Origin: an uncultured Eisenbergiella sp.
Lineage (GTDB): Bacteria; Bacillota; Clostridia; Lachnospirales; Lachnospiraceae
Assembly: GCA_947626725.1 (NCBI GenBank)
Contig: CANQTI010000011.1
Location: forward strand, 1-18,774
Direction of reading: 5' to 3'
DNA length: 18,774 nucleotides
The position numbers were made by a program, and so were the translations under genes. Each line of letters opens with the position of its first letter. The stretch's first letter is position 1. The notes beneath the pieces were generated by a model. It had not been told where the DNA came from. It saw only the letters and a list, made by a program, of their open reading frames with translations, and ran no database searches. Shown here in pieces: positions 7,214 through 16,297 of the stretch.

Positions 7214-9748
7214 TCATAGTCCTCTTATTTCCAGACGGTTTTTCACGGTCATCCGTCCAAAGGCAACTGCCTGCTCCTGCCACACGAAGGGCACCGTTTC
7301 CCCGTCGATTCTGCATTCGCAGACCGAAGAAAGCCACGGCAGCCTCACCTTTTCCAGTTCCAGCACGCCCTCCAGAAGCCGGATTTCCGCCCGGTTCGGT
7401 CCGCTCTTCAGCTCGCCCCAGGCTGTCCCAACGCTGAAAAAGCAGCGAAAATCCTCTGAATGGATTCCGGGCGCAAATCCGATCGTACGTTTCGGCAGAT
7501 CAAATTGAAAGCCGCTCAGGATCGGCAGCAGCGCGAAGCTGGCCATCGATCTGGCATAATTGCTTCCGCATTCGATCTCGTTCCACGGATTACGGTTGCT
7601 CCCGTTATAACGGCTGCGTACCGACTCCACCAGCTCAACTCCCTCATTCACCATGCCTTCACTGATCATCAGTCCAGCCAGCTGATACTCAAATCCATGC
7701 ATCGTTTCTTCACAATAAGGGACCGGGATCGCCGGTTTTCTGACGCCCTGCGGATAATCGCACATGATCGTTCCGCTGTCGTCGTTGACGGAGAAGATCC
7801 TCCAGGGATTCGCGAATTCCCGCATGGATCGCTTGAAATTATTCCGATACAAGCTCCTTAAGGCCGTCCGGGTCTGTTCCTCATCGAAAATCCGCCCCAA
7901 GCCGCACAGATTGGCGTGCCATTGTCCGCAGAGCTGATCGATCTCACAGCCCTCCCCGATTTGATACTTGATTTCTCCCGCTTCCGTATTCCAATACGTC
8001 TCCTCACAGCCGAAACGCTGCACAATGGAACGGTCTTCCAGATCAATCTTCTGAATGAAATAGGACCCGTTGAACAAATGCTCCTTCGTCCAGGCACAGC
8101 CTTTTTCAAACAGGCTGCGGTACTGTCCGGCCTCTTCCGATTTCCCAAGGTGATCCGCCATCCGTTCCATGGCTTTCAGGGCGCACAGATAAAAGCCCTC
8201 CAGCCAGGATGATGGCCCGAACAGCTCCATGTCCAGGGTATGGTGCTGTCTGCCCTCCAGAACGCCGTCCCGATCCGCATCCCACCGATCCGGATTGCGC
8301 TCGCTCCAGAGATATCCCATCACCCGGACCAGGTCATCCCAATGGCTCTCCAGCCATCGGTCATCCCCGCTCAGCAGCCATTCCCGACAGGTTTTGATGA
8401 CCGCTCCCATCTGTCCGTCCACACAAGCCCTGAAATTCCACCGTCCCCGTCCAACCGGCAGCTTCATCCGAAACGACATTTTCCCGTCTTCATCCGTGGA
8501 ATACCGGAATTCCAGATCCCGGATGGAACGCTCCAGATCGGGGAATAAAAAGCACAGCGCATACGCATAATTCCACACATGCTGACAGGTTCCCTCACAG
8601 GACCCGGATTTTTCATGAACCCCTTCCCATCCGTAAAAGGAGCCGTCGGAAAGGCGCATCACGGTGGGCGACTTCAGCACGGACAGCGTGGCTGAAGCCG
8701 CATCCTTTACCGCTTCCGGCACTGTAGAGGCAAACAGGGTATCCCGGAACAGGCGAGTCCTCCGATAAAGGCTCTCCCAGTTTGCCAGCGCATAGACAGC
8801 GCTTTCCCGGGAAGAAGCATATCGTGTCGCGTAATAGTTTTTCCAACCGATATCCTTCCCCGCCTCATCCCGAAACGGATCCCAGTCATTGATCTGATTG
8901 GGAAAGCTCCAGGAGATCAAAAACCGAATCTTCTCCGTTTCTCCCGGCTCAAGATGCATGGTCCCGGCCAGGGAACACATGTCAAAACTGCCCGGAGACG
9001 GATAAGAACGCTCCCGCAATCCTTTCGGTCCGGTCAGATCGTTCCAGTATGTCACTATGCCGTCCTGCCAGCCGCCCCGATACCAGTATTCCACCGCCAG
9101 CGCATCTTCCCGGTCACAGGCGAGGGTCAGATCTCCATAGGCGGGATCTGACGGTTCTCCGCCTTCCTGCGTCAGAAAGATACACCGGCCCCCGGCCAGT
9201 CCCTCCGCCCGATTCACAGAGCGCTCGAACGGATTTTCCAAAGAACCGACGATCTGACAGTCAAAGGAGCTCTGTGTCGGATTGCGGCAGGAAATTTCAA
9301 AAAAGGCCGCAGGGATACTGGAATTCTCCGCGTCCAACGGAATCAGCGGATTAAAAGCGGTCATGGAAAGCTGCAGGGGGAAAGCTGTGTCCTCAAACTG
9401 CAGTCTGGCAATGGGAAAGGTTCCTTCAAAGATCACGTCTCTGAAATGCGGGAACCCGCACATGGTCTTTCCCGAAACCCCGAAGCCAAAGCCCTCAAAG
9501 GTTTTTCCCATATACTGGCCGGCCAAATCCTTCTGCACATCCCCCTGCAGAATCCGCACATTCGTCCGGCCGTCCCCGTCCGTACATTTCACCGCAAAAT
9601 GCGTATAACCGAGCAGGCTTCCCTTGTTGGGCCGGTTAAAGATCTCCCAATCGATCAGCTGACCGTTGCCCGCCAGGCCCACACATCCGCTGCCGATCCC
9701 TCCCAGCGGAAAGGAGATCTCCTTTAAATGCTCCTTCGTATATTCCAT
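7214..9748 (-). CDS. GH116 family glycosidase (GBA2-like, DUF608)
   Basis: An 844-residue enzyme of glycoside hydrolase family 116, which includes beta-glucosidases, beta-xylosidases and the human GBA2 glucosylceramidase. The N-terminal beta domain opens with ISFPLGGIGSGCVGL and IDWEIFNRP, a GBA2_N hallmark. The C-terminal (alpha/alpha)6 domain begins at about residue 330. By comparison with GBA2, E375 in YGWEGVHE is the likely nucleophile and D506 in HHTLDMELFG the likely acid/base, each flanked by family-like segments (ALCFLFPDLERS, DRDGVLEG, DQLCGQWHANLCGLG). No signal peptide is present, so it should act on imported substrate. An unusually strong GGGGGGA site precedes the ATG. It follows the regulator gene by about 50 bp and a hairpin. 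Family call firm; sugar specificity inferred only as a beta-linked residue. Confidence 0.9.
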   Translation of the reverse strand: MEYTKEHLKEISFPLGGIGSGCVGLAGNGQLIDWEIFNRPNKGSLLGYTHFAVKCTDGDGRTNVRILQGDVQKDLAGQYMGKTFEGFGFGVSGKTMCGFPHFRDVIFEGTFPIARLQFEDTAFPLQLSMTAFNPLIPLDAENSSIPAAFFEISCRNPTQSSFDCQIVGSLENPFERSVNRAEGLAGGRCIFLTQEGGEPSDPAYGDLTLACDREDALAVEYWYRGGWQDGIVTYWNDLTGPKGLRERSYPSPGSFDMCSLAGTMHLEPGETEKIRFLISWSFPNQINDWDPFRDEAGKDIGWKNYYATRYASSRESAVYALANWESLYRRTRLFRDTLFASTVPEAVKDAASATLSVLKSPTVMRLSDGSFYGWEGVHEKSGSCEGTCQHVWNYAYALCFLFPDLERSIRDLEFRYSTDEDGKMSFRMKLPVGRGRWNFRACVDGQMGAVIKTCREWLLSGDDRWLESHWDDLVRVMGYLWSERNPDRWDADRDGVLEGRQHHTLDMELFGPSSWLEGFYLCALKAMERMADHLGKSEEAGQYRSLFEKGCAWTKEHLFNGSYFIQKIDLEDRSIVQRFGCEETYWNTEAGEIKYQIGEGCEIDQLCGQWHANLCGLGRIFDEEQTRTALRSLYRNNFKRSMREFANPWRIFSVNDDSGTIMCDYPQGVRKPAIPVPYCEETMHGFEYQLAGLMISEGMVNEGVELVESVRSRYNGSNRNPWNEIECGSNYARSMASFALLPILSGFQFDLPKRTIGFAPGIHSEDFRCFFSVGTAWGELKSGPNRAEIRLLEGVLELEKVRLPWLSSVCECRIDGETVPFVWQEQAVAFGRMTVKNRLEIRGL

Positions 9749-9775
9749 AAGAAATGTCCCCCCTTTTTCCGATAC

Positions 9776-9792
9776 GGCTGCGGGCCGCAGCC
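9776..9792 (-). other. GC-rich hairpin between regulator and GH116 genes
   Basis: GGCTGCG and CGCAGCC form a perfect 7-bp stem around a 3-base loop in the 50-bp gap. No T run follows on the minus strand, so it is not a classical terminator. It may be an mRNA stability or processing element, or may partly reduce read-through. Confidence 0.45.
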
Positions 9793-9800
9793 CCGTTTCC

Positions 9801-12074
9801 TCAACTGTCCTGACGGTACTCTCCCGGCGTTACGCCGAAAACCTTCTTAAACGCCCTTCGAAAACTGGCTTCCGAGGTATACCCGACCTCTTCCGCGATA
9901 TCCCTGACCCTGATATCTGTGCCGCCAAGCAGTTCACGGGCCTTCTCCAGCCGGAGCTTTTCAATAAAGGCAGAAAGATTTTCACCGTATATGTTTTTAA
10001 AAAGATTGGAAATATAATTTTCATGAAATCCCAGCACAAGCGATATCTGTTTCAGGGAAAGCTCACTGTCACAGAAATTTTCCTTCACATAATTCATGAT
10101 CCGGAGCGCGGAACGGTTCTGAACACTCTTCTTCTGTCCTTCGATTTCCGCCGTTAGGAAATCGATAAAATCAAAAACACACTTCTGGAATTTTATGCGA
10201 TCGCTCTCCCCTGTCCGCCGTATCTCTTCCGTAACCGAAACGCCATATTTTACGGAAACTGCCGTCACTGCGTTCAGAATCCTCTCCCTGATTTCCGCTT
10301 CCGCCCTGTTGGGCAGTTTGCGAACCGGATTTTCAAAATTCTGGTCAAAAATATCCCGAACGACATCCTTTGCCTCGAGGGAATGTCCTGTCGTCACATA
10401 ATTCAAAATTTTGTCATCCGTTTCCGGCGGGTAATAGATATATTCCAGCTGAGCCAGTTCGGAATACAGAAGGATCTTATTTTCCGATTCCTCATTGTAC
10501 CGAATCACTTCCCTGGCCTGAGAATAGGAATCATTGATCTCGTAGATGGAATCCACGATACCTCCCACGCCGAAGATCGCTTCAATTTTATAGCGGTATA
10601 AAATCTTTACTTTTATGTTAGAAATAATATCCTCGATCACCTGCCTTAAGTCATCTGTTTCATCCAGAGACAACAGACAAAGCGTCTCTCTGGCAGAGGT
10701 GTCAAACAACTCAATATTCCGGTCTATCACGTCCTCCATCATATTCTTCACGAAGTCTTTCAGCGTTGCATGATCGGATATCTTAAAACGATAAGCCGCA
10801 TTATCGTAGCGCATACAGAAAACAACACAGTTTTTCCTGTGAATTTTCAGATTTGAGGACTGCAGGAGGTTTTCTATCTCCTCCCGGCTTTCATATTTTT
10901 TCCTGAGCAGCCTGTCCAGCAGCTCATATCTGCGGGCATCTCCGGCACTCGCTGCAGCTTTCTGAATACGGTTATTTTCAGAAATCATTCTGTCCACATA
11001 TTGCTGGATCAGTTTGTACCCGATAATTCCCCGCGTTTCCCCCTCGTCTTCTTCCCGCGCTTCCGGTCCGCTCTTTTCAAACATCCCGATCACATTCGCG
11101 ATTTCCAAGTAATTTTTATAAATAAAATAGGCACAGAGTATGAGACTGATCAAAAGCGGCAGGGCGACCGCGGCCAAAAGATAGAAGAGCGAACCTCTGT
11201 CAATTGCTTCCCAGTCGGAACCTCTCACAAAGAACCGGATCCGCCAGGAATCATCTGCGCAGCGGCATTCCATTCCGTACAGAGCCCCGCCCGACTCCAA
11301 TACATCTTCTCCGTCGATGCGCCGCAGGTCGGCGGACAGATCAATATCCGGGATTTCCGGATATTGTCCGCCGCTTTCATAAAACACCTCTCCCCCTTCG
11401 CCATACACAAAAAAATCGCCGTCGTTTCCGAGGACCTCCGTCAGATCCTGAAAGATATCATCCGCGGCTATAATCAGCGTCAGGTGATCCTGCGATGCGC
11501 TCCCATAATTCAGCGGAACATATAACTTGTATTCCGTCACCGGCGTATAGGTGTAGCTATTGACAGCGACCTTCACCACAGGATTAAACCCCCGGGCCAT
11601 CCGCCGCAGATATGCGAGGCTTTCTTCCGGCGTGTATCCTTCTATCCGATATTTATGCCGGTAAAAATCATCCGTTGAACTGATCACCAGATCATTTGCA
11701 ATGACGGTGTCCTCTTTTGCATCATAGAGATACGCATATTTGATATCCGAGATGATCAGCACATCCCGCAGCATTTCCTGAAGTTTTTTGCGCTGCATGG
11801 TCGTATGCTCTACCTGCCTTAAACCATCATAAAAATACTCCGTCAGCATATTGTTCTGTGCCACGTTGCGCGATAATGCTTCCAGCTTATCCACCCGCTT
11901 CTGGAAACGTTCAAAGGCAAGTTCTATATTTTTTTCCTTTTCTTCTATGATCGCCGATTTGTAAGCGGACAGCGTCCGACTGGCCAGCCAGATGCTGGAC
12001 AGCATTGCCACGATTATGATACATAAATATGGCCAAGCCAAAAGGACTATGGACAGCGTTTTATTTCTCTTCAT
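9801..12074 (-). CDS. Membrane-bound AraC-family sensor-regulator (YesN/YesS-like)
   Basis: This 757-residue one-component regulator joins an extracellular sensor to an AraC DNA-binding domain. It has a transmembrane helix at about residues 7-31 (SIVLLAWPYLCIIIVAML), an external Cache-like region to about 290, a second helix at about 295-320 (FYLLAAVALPLLISLILCAY), a linker, a middle cytoplasmic domain, and two helix-turn-helix motifs in the last 100 residues (LSLKQISLVLGFHENYISNL and IRVRDIAEEVGYTSEASFRR). The start at 12074 is chosen for AAAGGAG eight bases upstream; the frame stays open to 12146 without a better site. It lies between the binding lipoprotein and GH116 genes in the same direction. 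Such proteins usually activate neighbouring sugar genes when ligand or loaded binding protein is sensed; the shared promoter elements at 18288 and 16232 are its likely targets. Confidence 0.9.
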   Translation of the reverse strand: MKRNKTLSIVLLAWPYLCIIIVAMLSSIWLASRTLSAYKSAIIEEKEKNIELAFERFQKRVDKLEALSRNVAQNNMLTEYFYDGLRQVEHTTMQRKKLQEMLRDVLIISDIKYAYLYDAKEDTVIANDLVISSTDDFYRHKYRIEGYTPEESLAYLRRMARGFNPVVKVAVNSYTYTPVTEYKLYVPLNYGSASQDHLTLIIAADDIFQDLTEVLGNDGDFFVYGEGGEVFYESGGQYPEIPDIDLSADLRRIDGEDVLESGGALYGMECRCADDSWRIRFFVRGSDWEAIDRGSLFYLLAAVALPLLISLILCAYFIYKNYLEIANVIGMFEKSGPEAREEDEGETRGIIGYKLIQQYVDRMISENNRIQKAAASAGDARRYELLDRLLRKKYESREEIENLLQSSNLKIHRKNCVVFCMRYDNAAYRFKISDHATLKDFVKNMMEDVIDRNIELFDTSARETLCLLSLDETDDLRQVIEDIISNIKVKILYRYKIEAIFGVGGIVDSIYEINDSYSQAREVIRYNEESENKILLYSELAQLEYIYYPPETDDKILNYVTTGHSLEAKDVVRDIFDQNFENPVRKLPNRAEAEIRERILNAVTAVSVKYGVSVTEEIRRTGESDRIKFQKCVFDFIDFLTAEIEGQKKSVQNRSALRIMNYVKENFCDSELSLKQISLVLGFHENYISNLFKNIYGENLSAFIEKLRLEKARELLGGTDIRVRDIAEEVGYTSEASFRRAFKKVFGVTPGEYRQDS

Positions 12075-12147
12075 TCCATCGGCTCCTTTCCGCTCCGGAA
12101 TCTCAAAGCACGAGGCCGCCGGTTCACTCATTCGACGCTCACACACG

Positions 12148-12174
12148 GAGAGGGGGCATACTGCACCCCCTCTC
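12148..12174 (-). other. Strong GC hairpin after the binding-protein gene
   Basis: GAGAGGGGG and CCCCCTCTC form a perfect 9-bp stem with a 9-base loop, about 46 bp after the TAA-side end of the lipoprotein gene. No T run follows, so full termination is unlikely. Such stems after binding-protein genes commonly protect the upstream mRNA and keep binding protein in excess over downstream products; that role is inferred. Confidence 0.55.
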
Positions 12175-12220
12175 TCACATGGCTGGTTTCAGCCCGGTTT
12201 ATCCTGAGATCATTCTCCGG

Positions 12221-14068
12221 TCAGTTGAAGGTCTGCTCCATATAATCCGCATATGCGTTCCGATAGATTTCGATATATTCTTCCACACCCAGATTCTTCA
12301 GCTCTTCAAAGTACTGATCCAGTTCGCTGAGGGGACGCACTCCCGTAATGAAATTCACGGATTCTGCCGTAATATGATCCGTCAGCAGCATATTTAACTC
12401 TGTCACACGGTTTAAGTCTTCGCTTTCCAGGAAAACATCCGGCAGCCGAACGGTCGTCACATGGCCCTTTTCGGCCCAGTTCTCGATATTCCTGAGACGC
12501 CAGGTACCGTCTACAATATCTATACTGTAATCATTCTTGACAGCAAGCTGAATCTCTTCCCCTGTAAGCGCATCGGTATAGGACTCATGCTTCATCTCGC
12601 CGGCACTGCCATCCGGATTCCGCGCATAACCGGGATCTCCTATGGAACAGCCCTGTTTTGCATTGGGCAGAAGCCAGGTATAGGCATAATTGTCCCAATA
12701 CGGATAGGTACCGTCCGCAACCAGCTTCGTCGTGATCATGCCGTCTTCGCCCACATACCAGCCATCCACCAGACCGAGCGGATCCTCGCCTTCCTTCGGT
12801 CCGAATTTCATCATCTGATATCCGTCTTTTCCGTAAACAAAATCCACCATTTCGGCGATCGCTTCCGGATGCTCCGTATCCGCCGAAACCCATATACATC
12901 CCTGATTTACATTGGAAGTGGTGGAGCATAACACGGTATCGTTGCTTCCCGCCGTGATCGCAGGCACGCCGATCCAGTTATTGTATTCCGCCGTATCCTC
13001 AACGTTCAGGTAATTAAGGCCTACAACAGGATATTCGAGGGTGGCTATCATACTGGCTACCGTATCATAATCCAGCGTAAAATAATCCTGAGACAGCAAA
13101 CCCTCCTCATACATGGTATGCATCAGTCCGACAAAATCTCTGTAATCCTCTGTAGCGGCCGGCATCCAGACCTGTCCGTCCTTGATCGCCATGCCAATCC
13201 CGAACTGACCAATATCGCTGCCATAATAGCCAAGCGCCGTCCAGAGATAACGTTCCATTTTCGTCTCGCTGCCCATATAGACCACGCCATTTCCGCCGTC
13301 GGCTTTCTTCTTTGCCTGGAAGGCACGCATCACGTCAATAAATTCTTCCGCTGTCGTCGGTTCCGTAAGACCGCATTCATCCACCCAGTTCTTATTCACC
13401 AGAAGACCTACATTCACCGCTATATTTCCGGCATTCCAGCCGTACGTACGCTCATCAATATATGGAAGCGCATAAATGTTTCCATCCGTACAGGTGGCCC
13501 CCAAAAACGCAGCCGGCTGCGTCTGCGTCAGTTCGTTCACATTCGGCATGAGTTCCGCATCATTGATATACGGAGTCCAGTCAAGAAGCATTCCTTCTTC
13601 AGCGCCGTATTTCACCGCGTTCACATTGGAAAGCGATCCCGGATCTCCCCATATAACGTCCGGCAGGTCGCCGCTGTTTAAAAGCAGCGAAAGCTGTTCG
13701 CCCGGATCAGTCATTGCTTCTACGTTGAGCGTCACGTCATACCCCTTCTGTTTCAGATAATATTCCAGATACCGGAATATATACAGATTGTTCGCATCCT
13801 CCTGTGTGGAAACAGATGCCAGATTTGTCAGGATCTGAATGGTAAAGGGTTCCGAAGAAACTGCCTCCTCCTGTTTTCCGGACTCCTGCTCAGACGAAGT
13901 CTTCTCTTCCGTGCTCTTTTCCGCCTTTTCCTGTCCTGAGGCCTTCTCGTCTGTACTGGAGGAAGACTCCCCTCCCGCCTTGCCGCAGCCCGTCATGCTT
14001 CCCAGCAGCATCGCCAAAACCAAAGAAACCGCCAATAAACTTTTCTGAAACTTCTTTCCTTTTAACAT
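12221..14068 (-). CDS. ABC transporter solute-binding lipoprotein (YtcQ/LipO-like)
   Basis: The extracellular sugar-binding subunit of an ABC importer, 615 residues. The signal is a type II lipoprotein peptide: basic MLKGKKFQKS, hydrophobic LLAVSLVLAMLLGS, and lipobox MTGC with lipidated C28. A Ser/Glu/Lys-rich linker follows to about residue 75, then the binding domain (FTIQILTNLAS..., PDVIWGDPGSLSN). The ATG at 14068 is preferred because AGAGGAGGG stands six bases upstream; an in-frame start at 14098 adds ten residues without a site. It is longer than most family 1 binding proteins, as is usual for the LipO/YtcQ group that works with LplB/YtcP-type permeases. It follows the second permease by 88 bp containing a 32-bp palindrome. 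The ligand is probably an oligosaccharide; identity unknown. Confidence 0.92.
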   Translation of the reverse strand: MLKGKKFQKSLLAVSLVLAMLLGSMTGCGKAGGESSSSTDEKASGQEKAEKSTEEKTSSEQESGKQEEAVSSEPFTIQILTNLASVSTQEDANNLYIFRYLEYYLKQKGYDVTLNVEAMTDPGEQLSLLLNSGDLPDVIWGDPGSLSNVNAVKYGAEEGMLLDWTPYINDAELMPNVNELTQTQPAAFLGATCTDGNIYALPYIDERTYGWNAGNIAVNVGLLVNKNWVDECGLTEPTTAEEFIDVMRAFQAKKKADGGNGVVYMGSETKMERYLWTALGYYGSDIGQFGIGMAIKDGQVWMPAATEDYRDFVGLMHTMYEEGLLSQDYFTLDYDTVASMIATLEYPVVGLNYLNVEDTAEYNNWIGVPAITAGSNDTVLCSTTSNVNQGCIWVSADTEHPEAIAEMVDFVYGKDGYQMMKFGPKEGEDPLGLVDGWYVGEDGMITTKLVADGTYPYWDNYAYTWLLPNAKQGCSIGDPGYARNPDGSAGEMKHESYTDALTGEEIQLAVKNDYSIDIVDGTWRLRNIENWAEKGHVTTVRLPDVFLESEDLNRVTELNMLLTDHITAESVNFITGVRPLSELDQYFEELKNLGVEEYIEIYRNAYADYMEQTFN

Positions 14069-14109
14069 AAAAGCCCTCCTCTTTGTTATTTTAATCATTT
14101 TTTATTTTC

Positions 14110-14141
14110 ATATCGGAAATGTAGCGCTCCATTTCCAATAT
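14110..14141. repeat. 32-bp imperfect palindrome before the binding-protein gene
   Basis: Two 16-bp half-sites meet with no spacer at the centre AGC|GCT: on the plus strand ATATCGGAAATGTAGC and the reverse complement of ATATTGGAAATGGAGC, differing at two positions. It lies 42 bp upstream of the lipoprotein ATG. It could be an operator for a dimeric repressor, or in RNA a hairpin that protects or allows processing of the transcript ahead of the lipoprotein gene. No T run follows on the minus strand. Confidence 0.75.
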
Positions 14142-14156
14142 CAAAATCTTTACCCC

Positions 14157-15092
14157 CTATTCCTTCAGTGCGCCCACCATGACTCCCTTTATAAAATACT
14201 TCTGTACAAAAGGATAAATCATAATCATGGGAGCACTGGATATAAATACAAGCGCAAACTTCATTACATGGGACAGTTCCATGCGCTGCAGGATCGACAA
14301 TGCCGCTTCCTGAGAAGCCGCATCTTCTATATTCTGAATGGCAGATTCGTTCAGGATCAGGATCTTGCGCAGTACCAGCTGCAGCGGATGGAGTTTCGAA
14401 TTCGCCAGATAGATCATGGCGCCGAAATAGCTGCTCCAGTGCCCCGCCGCATAATACAATGTGATCACCGCAATGATCGGTTTGCTGAGCGGAAGAAATA
14501 TCTTCCCAAAAATCAGGAATTCACTGGCGCCATCGATTCTGGACGCCTCATACAGTCCATCCGGAATGCTGTTTTGAAAATATGTCCGGGTCACGATTAC
14601 GTTGTATACGCTCAGCCCGCCGCTAATCAGCATAATCCACGGCGTATTGGTCAAATGCAGATTTTTATACAGGATGTAGGTCGGAACCAGGCCGCCCCCA
14701 AAATACATCGTGATCACAAAAAGCGTCATAAGGAAATTCCGACCGAACATCCGTTTTCTGCTCAATGCATAGGCTGTCGGAACAGTCAGGAACAGATTCA
14801 CCGCGGTTCCGCCCACCGTATAAAATATGGAATTCGCATATCCCCGCCAGATTGAATTATTTTTAAGCACCTCTTTATAGGCATCCAGATGAAATCCGGA
14901 AGGCAGAAGGTTCACCTTGCCGGAATAAAGATCCGTCGCATCTGAGAAAGAAGCGATCACCGTAAAATAGAGAGGATATACACAGCAGAAGGTGATCAGG
15001 AATACCGCGAAATACACGATAACCAGGAACAATCTGTCCCCCGCCGCGACATGTCTCCTGCCCGCAGAAATCTGCCTCTTTTTTTTATTCAT
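14157..15092 (-). CDS. Carbohydrate ABC transporter permease (YtcP/LplC-like)
   Basis: One of two membrane subunits of the sugar importer, 311 residues. The N terminus is basic and cytoplasmic (MNKKKRQISAGRRH), followed by a first helix at about 21-45 and further helices consistent with six. The ATPase-contact EAA loop is clear at about 181-200 (YEASRIDGASEFLIFGKIFL). The C-terminal FIKGVMVGALKE is typical of this permease group. GGGGGA lies upstream of the ATG. It follows the other permease by 45 bp and precedes the lipoprotein gene. No ATPase is encoded in the window, so a shared MsmX-type ATPase is presumed. Confidence 0.93.
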   Translation of the reverse strand: MNKKKRQISAGRRHVAAGDRLFLVIVYFAVFLITFCCVYPLYFTVIASFSDATDLYSGKVNLLPSGFHLDAYKEVLKNNSIWRGYANSIFYTVGGTAVNLFLTVPTAYALSRKRMFGRNFLMTLFVITMYFGGGLVPTYILYKNLHLTNTPWIMLISGGLSVYNVIVTRTYFQNSIPDGLYEASRIDGASEFLIFGKIFLPLSKPIIAVITLYYAAGHWSSYFGAMIYLANSKLHPLQLVLRKILILNESAIQNIEDAASQEAALSILQRMELSHVMKFALVFISSAPMIMIYPFVQKYFIKGVMVGALKE

Positions 15093-15137
15093 CCGTGTCC
15101 CCCGCTTTCTGTCATTCCGTTTTCAGAACTTTTCCCC

Positions 15138-16106
15138 CTAAAAAAGACTGGTATCGGATACTTTTTTGATAATGCCGTTTACCAAAAGCAAAACCATAAT
15201 ATTGATCAGGTTATTGAACAGCCCCACCGCCGACGACAGACTGTACTGCCCGCTGAGGATACCGACATTATAAGTATAAGTGGATATCACATTGGAAACT
15301 TCTATGTTCATATTGTTCTGCAGCAGCAGGATCTTGGTATAGCCAAGGCTCATGATGCCGCCCACTGCCAGCAGGAAAGTGATGACAATGGTAGGCACAA
15401 TTCCGGGAATATAAACGTGCAGAATCGTCTGGAAGCGATTGGCCCCGTCGATTCTGGCCGCCTCCACCAGATCCATCGAGATGCCGGACAAAGCGGAAAT
15501 ATAGAGAATGGAATTCCATCCAATGTTCTGCCACAGACCGGATAATACATAGACAGAGGAAAACAGCCCCGGAAGTCCCATGAAGTGGATTCGCTTCCCG
15601 CCCAGCAGTTCAATCAGGTTATTGATCGGACCGTTGTTCATATCCAGGAGCAGCAAAACCAGCGCACAGACGACGACCTCTGACAGAAAATGCGGCATAT
15701 AGGTAATCATCTGCACCGTTTTTTTCAGGCGCGAATTTCTGATCTCGTTTAAAAGCAGGGCAAAAATAATGCCGCAGGGAAATGTCGCCAGGCCATACAG
15801 CGTGATGGACAGGGTATTTTTTATCAAAGTCCAGAATTTCGGATAAGATACCCAGGTGATAAAATGCTTCAGGCCAACCCAATCGCTTCCCCAGATCCCT
15901 TTTGATACGCGATAGTCCTTGAATGCAATCTGAACGCCATACATCGGACCGTACATGAATATCAGCAGATAGATCAGCCCCGGAAGCAACAGTATATATA
16001 ACTGCCAGCTTTCCCGCAGGCGCTTTCGGATATATCCCTTTTTATGCTGTCCGATACTTTTTGCCGTTATCTGATATTCCTTCCTCGTTTTCATCATTTT
16101 TTTCAT
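15138..16106 (-). CDS. Carbohydrate ABC transporter permease (LplB/YteP-like)
   Basis: The first membrane subunit of the importer, 322 residues. After a basic leader (about 1-33), helix one is at 35-52 (LYILLLPGLIYLLIFMYGP, with the MYGPMYGVQIAFKDY segment typical of LplB). The EAA loop is at about 214-233 (VEAARIDGANRFQTILHVYI). The usual length is about 300-320. The ATG at 16106 lacks a good ribosome site (AATGGG only), and further ATGs stand at codons 4 and 5, so the exact start is uncertain and translation may be weak. It is the first gene after the promoter at 16202-16231 and heads the permease-permease-lipoprotein set. Confidence 0.93.
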   Translation of the reverse strand: MKKMMKTRKEYQITAKSIGQHKKGYIRKRLRESWQLYILLLPGLIYLLIFMYGPMYGVQIAFKDYRVSKGIWGSDWVGLKHFITWVSYPKFWTLIKNTLSITLYGLATFPCGIIFALLLNEIRNSRLKKTVQMITYMPHFLSEVVVCALVLLLLDMNNGPINNLIELLGGKRIHFMGLPGLFSSVYVLSGLWQNIGWNSILYISALSGISMDLVEAARIDGANRFQTILHVYIPGIVPTIVITFLLAVGGIMSLGYTKILLLQNNMNIEVSNVISTYTYNVGILSGQYSLSSAVGLFNNLINIMVLLLVNGIIKKVSDTSLF

Positions 16107-16201
16107 CCCATTTTGAATATGTGCGGTCTGTCAAAAGCTGCAGTGTCGGCAATATGAACAAATTAGACTCTTTATATATATTTTTTTTATTTCTTTTACT
16201 G

Positions 16202-16231
16202 ATTATATGAAATATAATAATTCATTTTCAA
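16202..16231 (-). promoter_or_regulatory. Promoter of the ABC transporter operon
   Basis: On the minus strand TTGAAA (16226-16231, five of six matches) and a perfect TATAAT (16202-16207) are 18 bp apart within a very AT-rich stretch. Initiation would fall near 16195, leaving an untranslated leader of about 90 bases before the permease ATG. The shared element at 16232-16255 abuts its -35 box. Confidence 0.75.
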
Positions 16232-16255
16232 GATGCATTTTTAAAGATAACGCAT
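16232..16255 (-). promoter_or_regulatory. Candidate activator site, copy 2, at the transporter promoter
   Basis: This 24-bp element directly upstream of the -35 box reads on the minus strand with core TTATCTTTAAAAATGCATC. It matches the element at 18288-18311 at 20 of 24 positions and has the same distance to its -35. Placement touching the -35 is usual for AraC-family activators. Binding is inferred. Confidence 0.6.
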
Positions 16256-16297
16256 TCAAATTCACATCTTATTTCGATATCTTCCGCATTTCCGGCC

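Noticed and set aside
15112..15125. Possible CcpA (cre) site between the permease genes
   Set aside because: TGAAAACGGAATGA misses a key position of the consensus and lies inside the operon rather than at a promoter.
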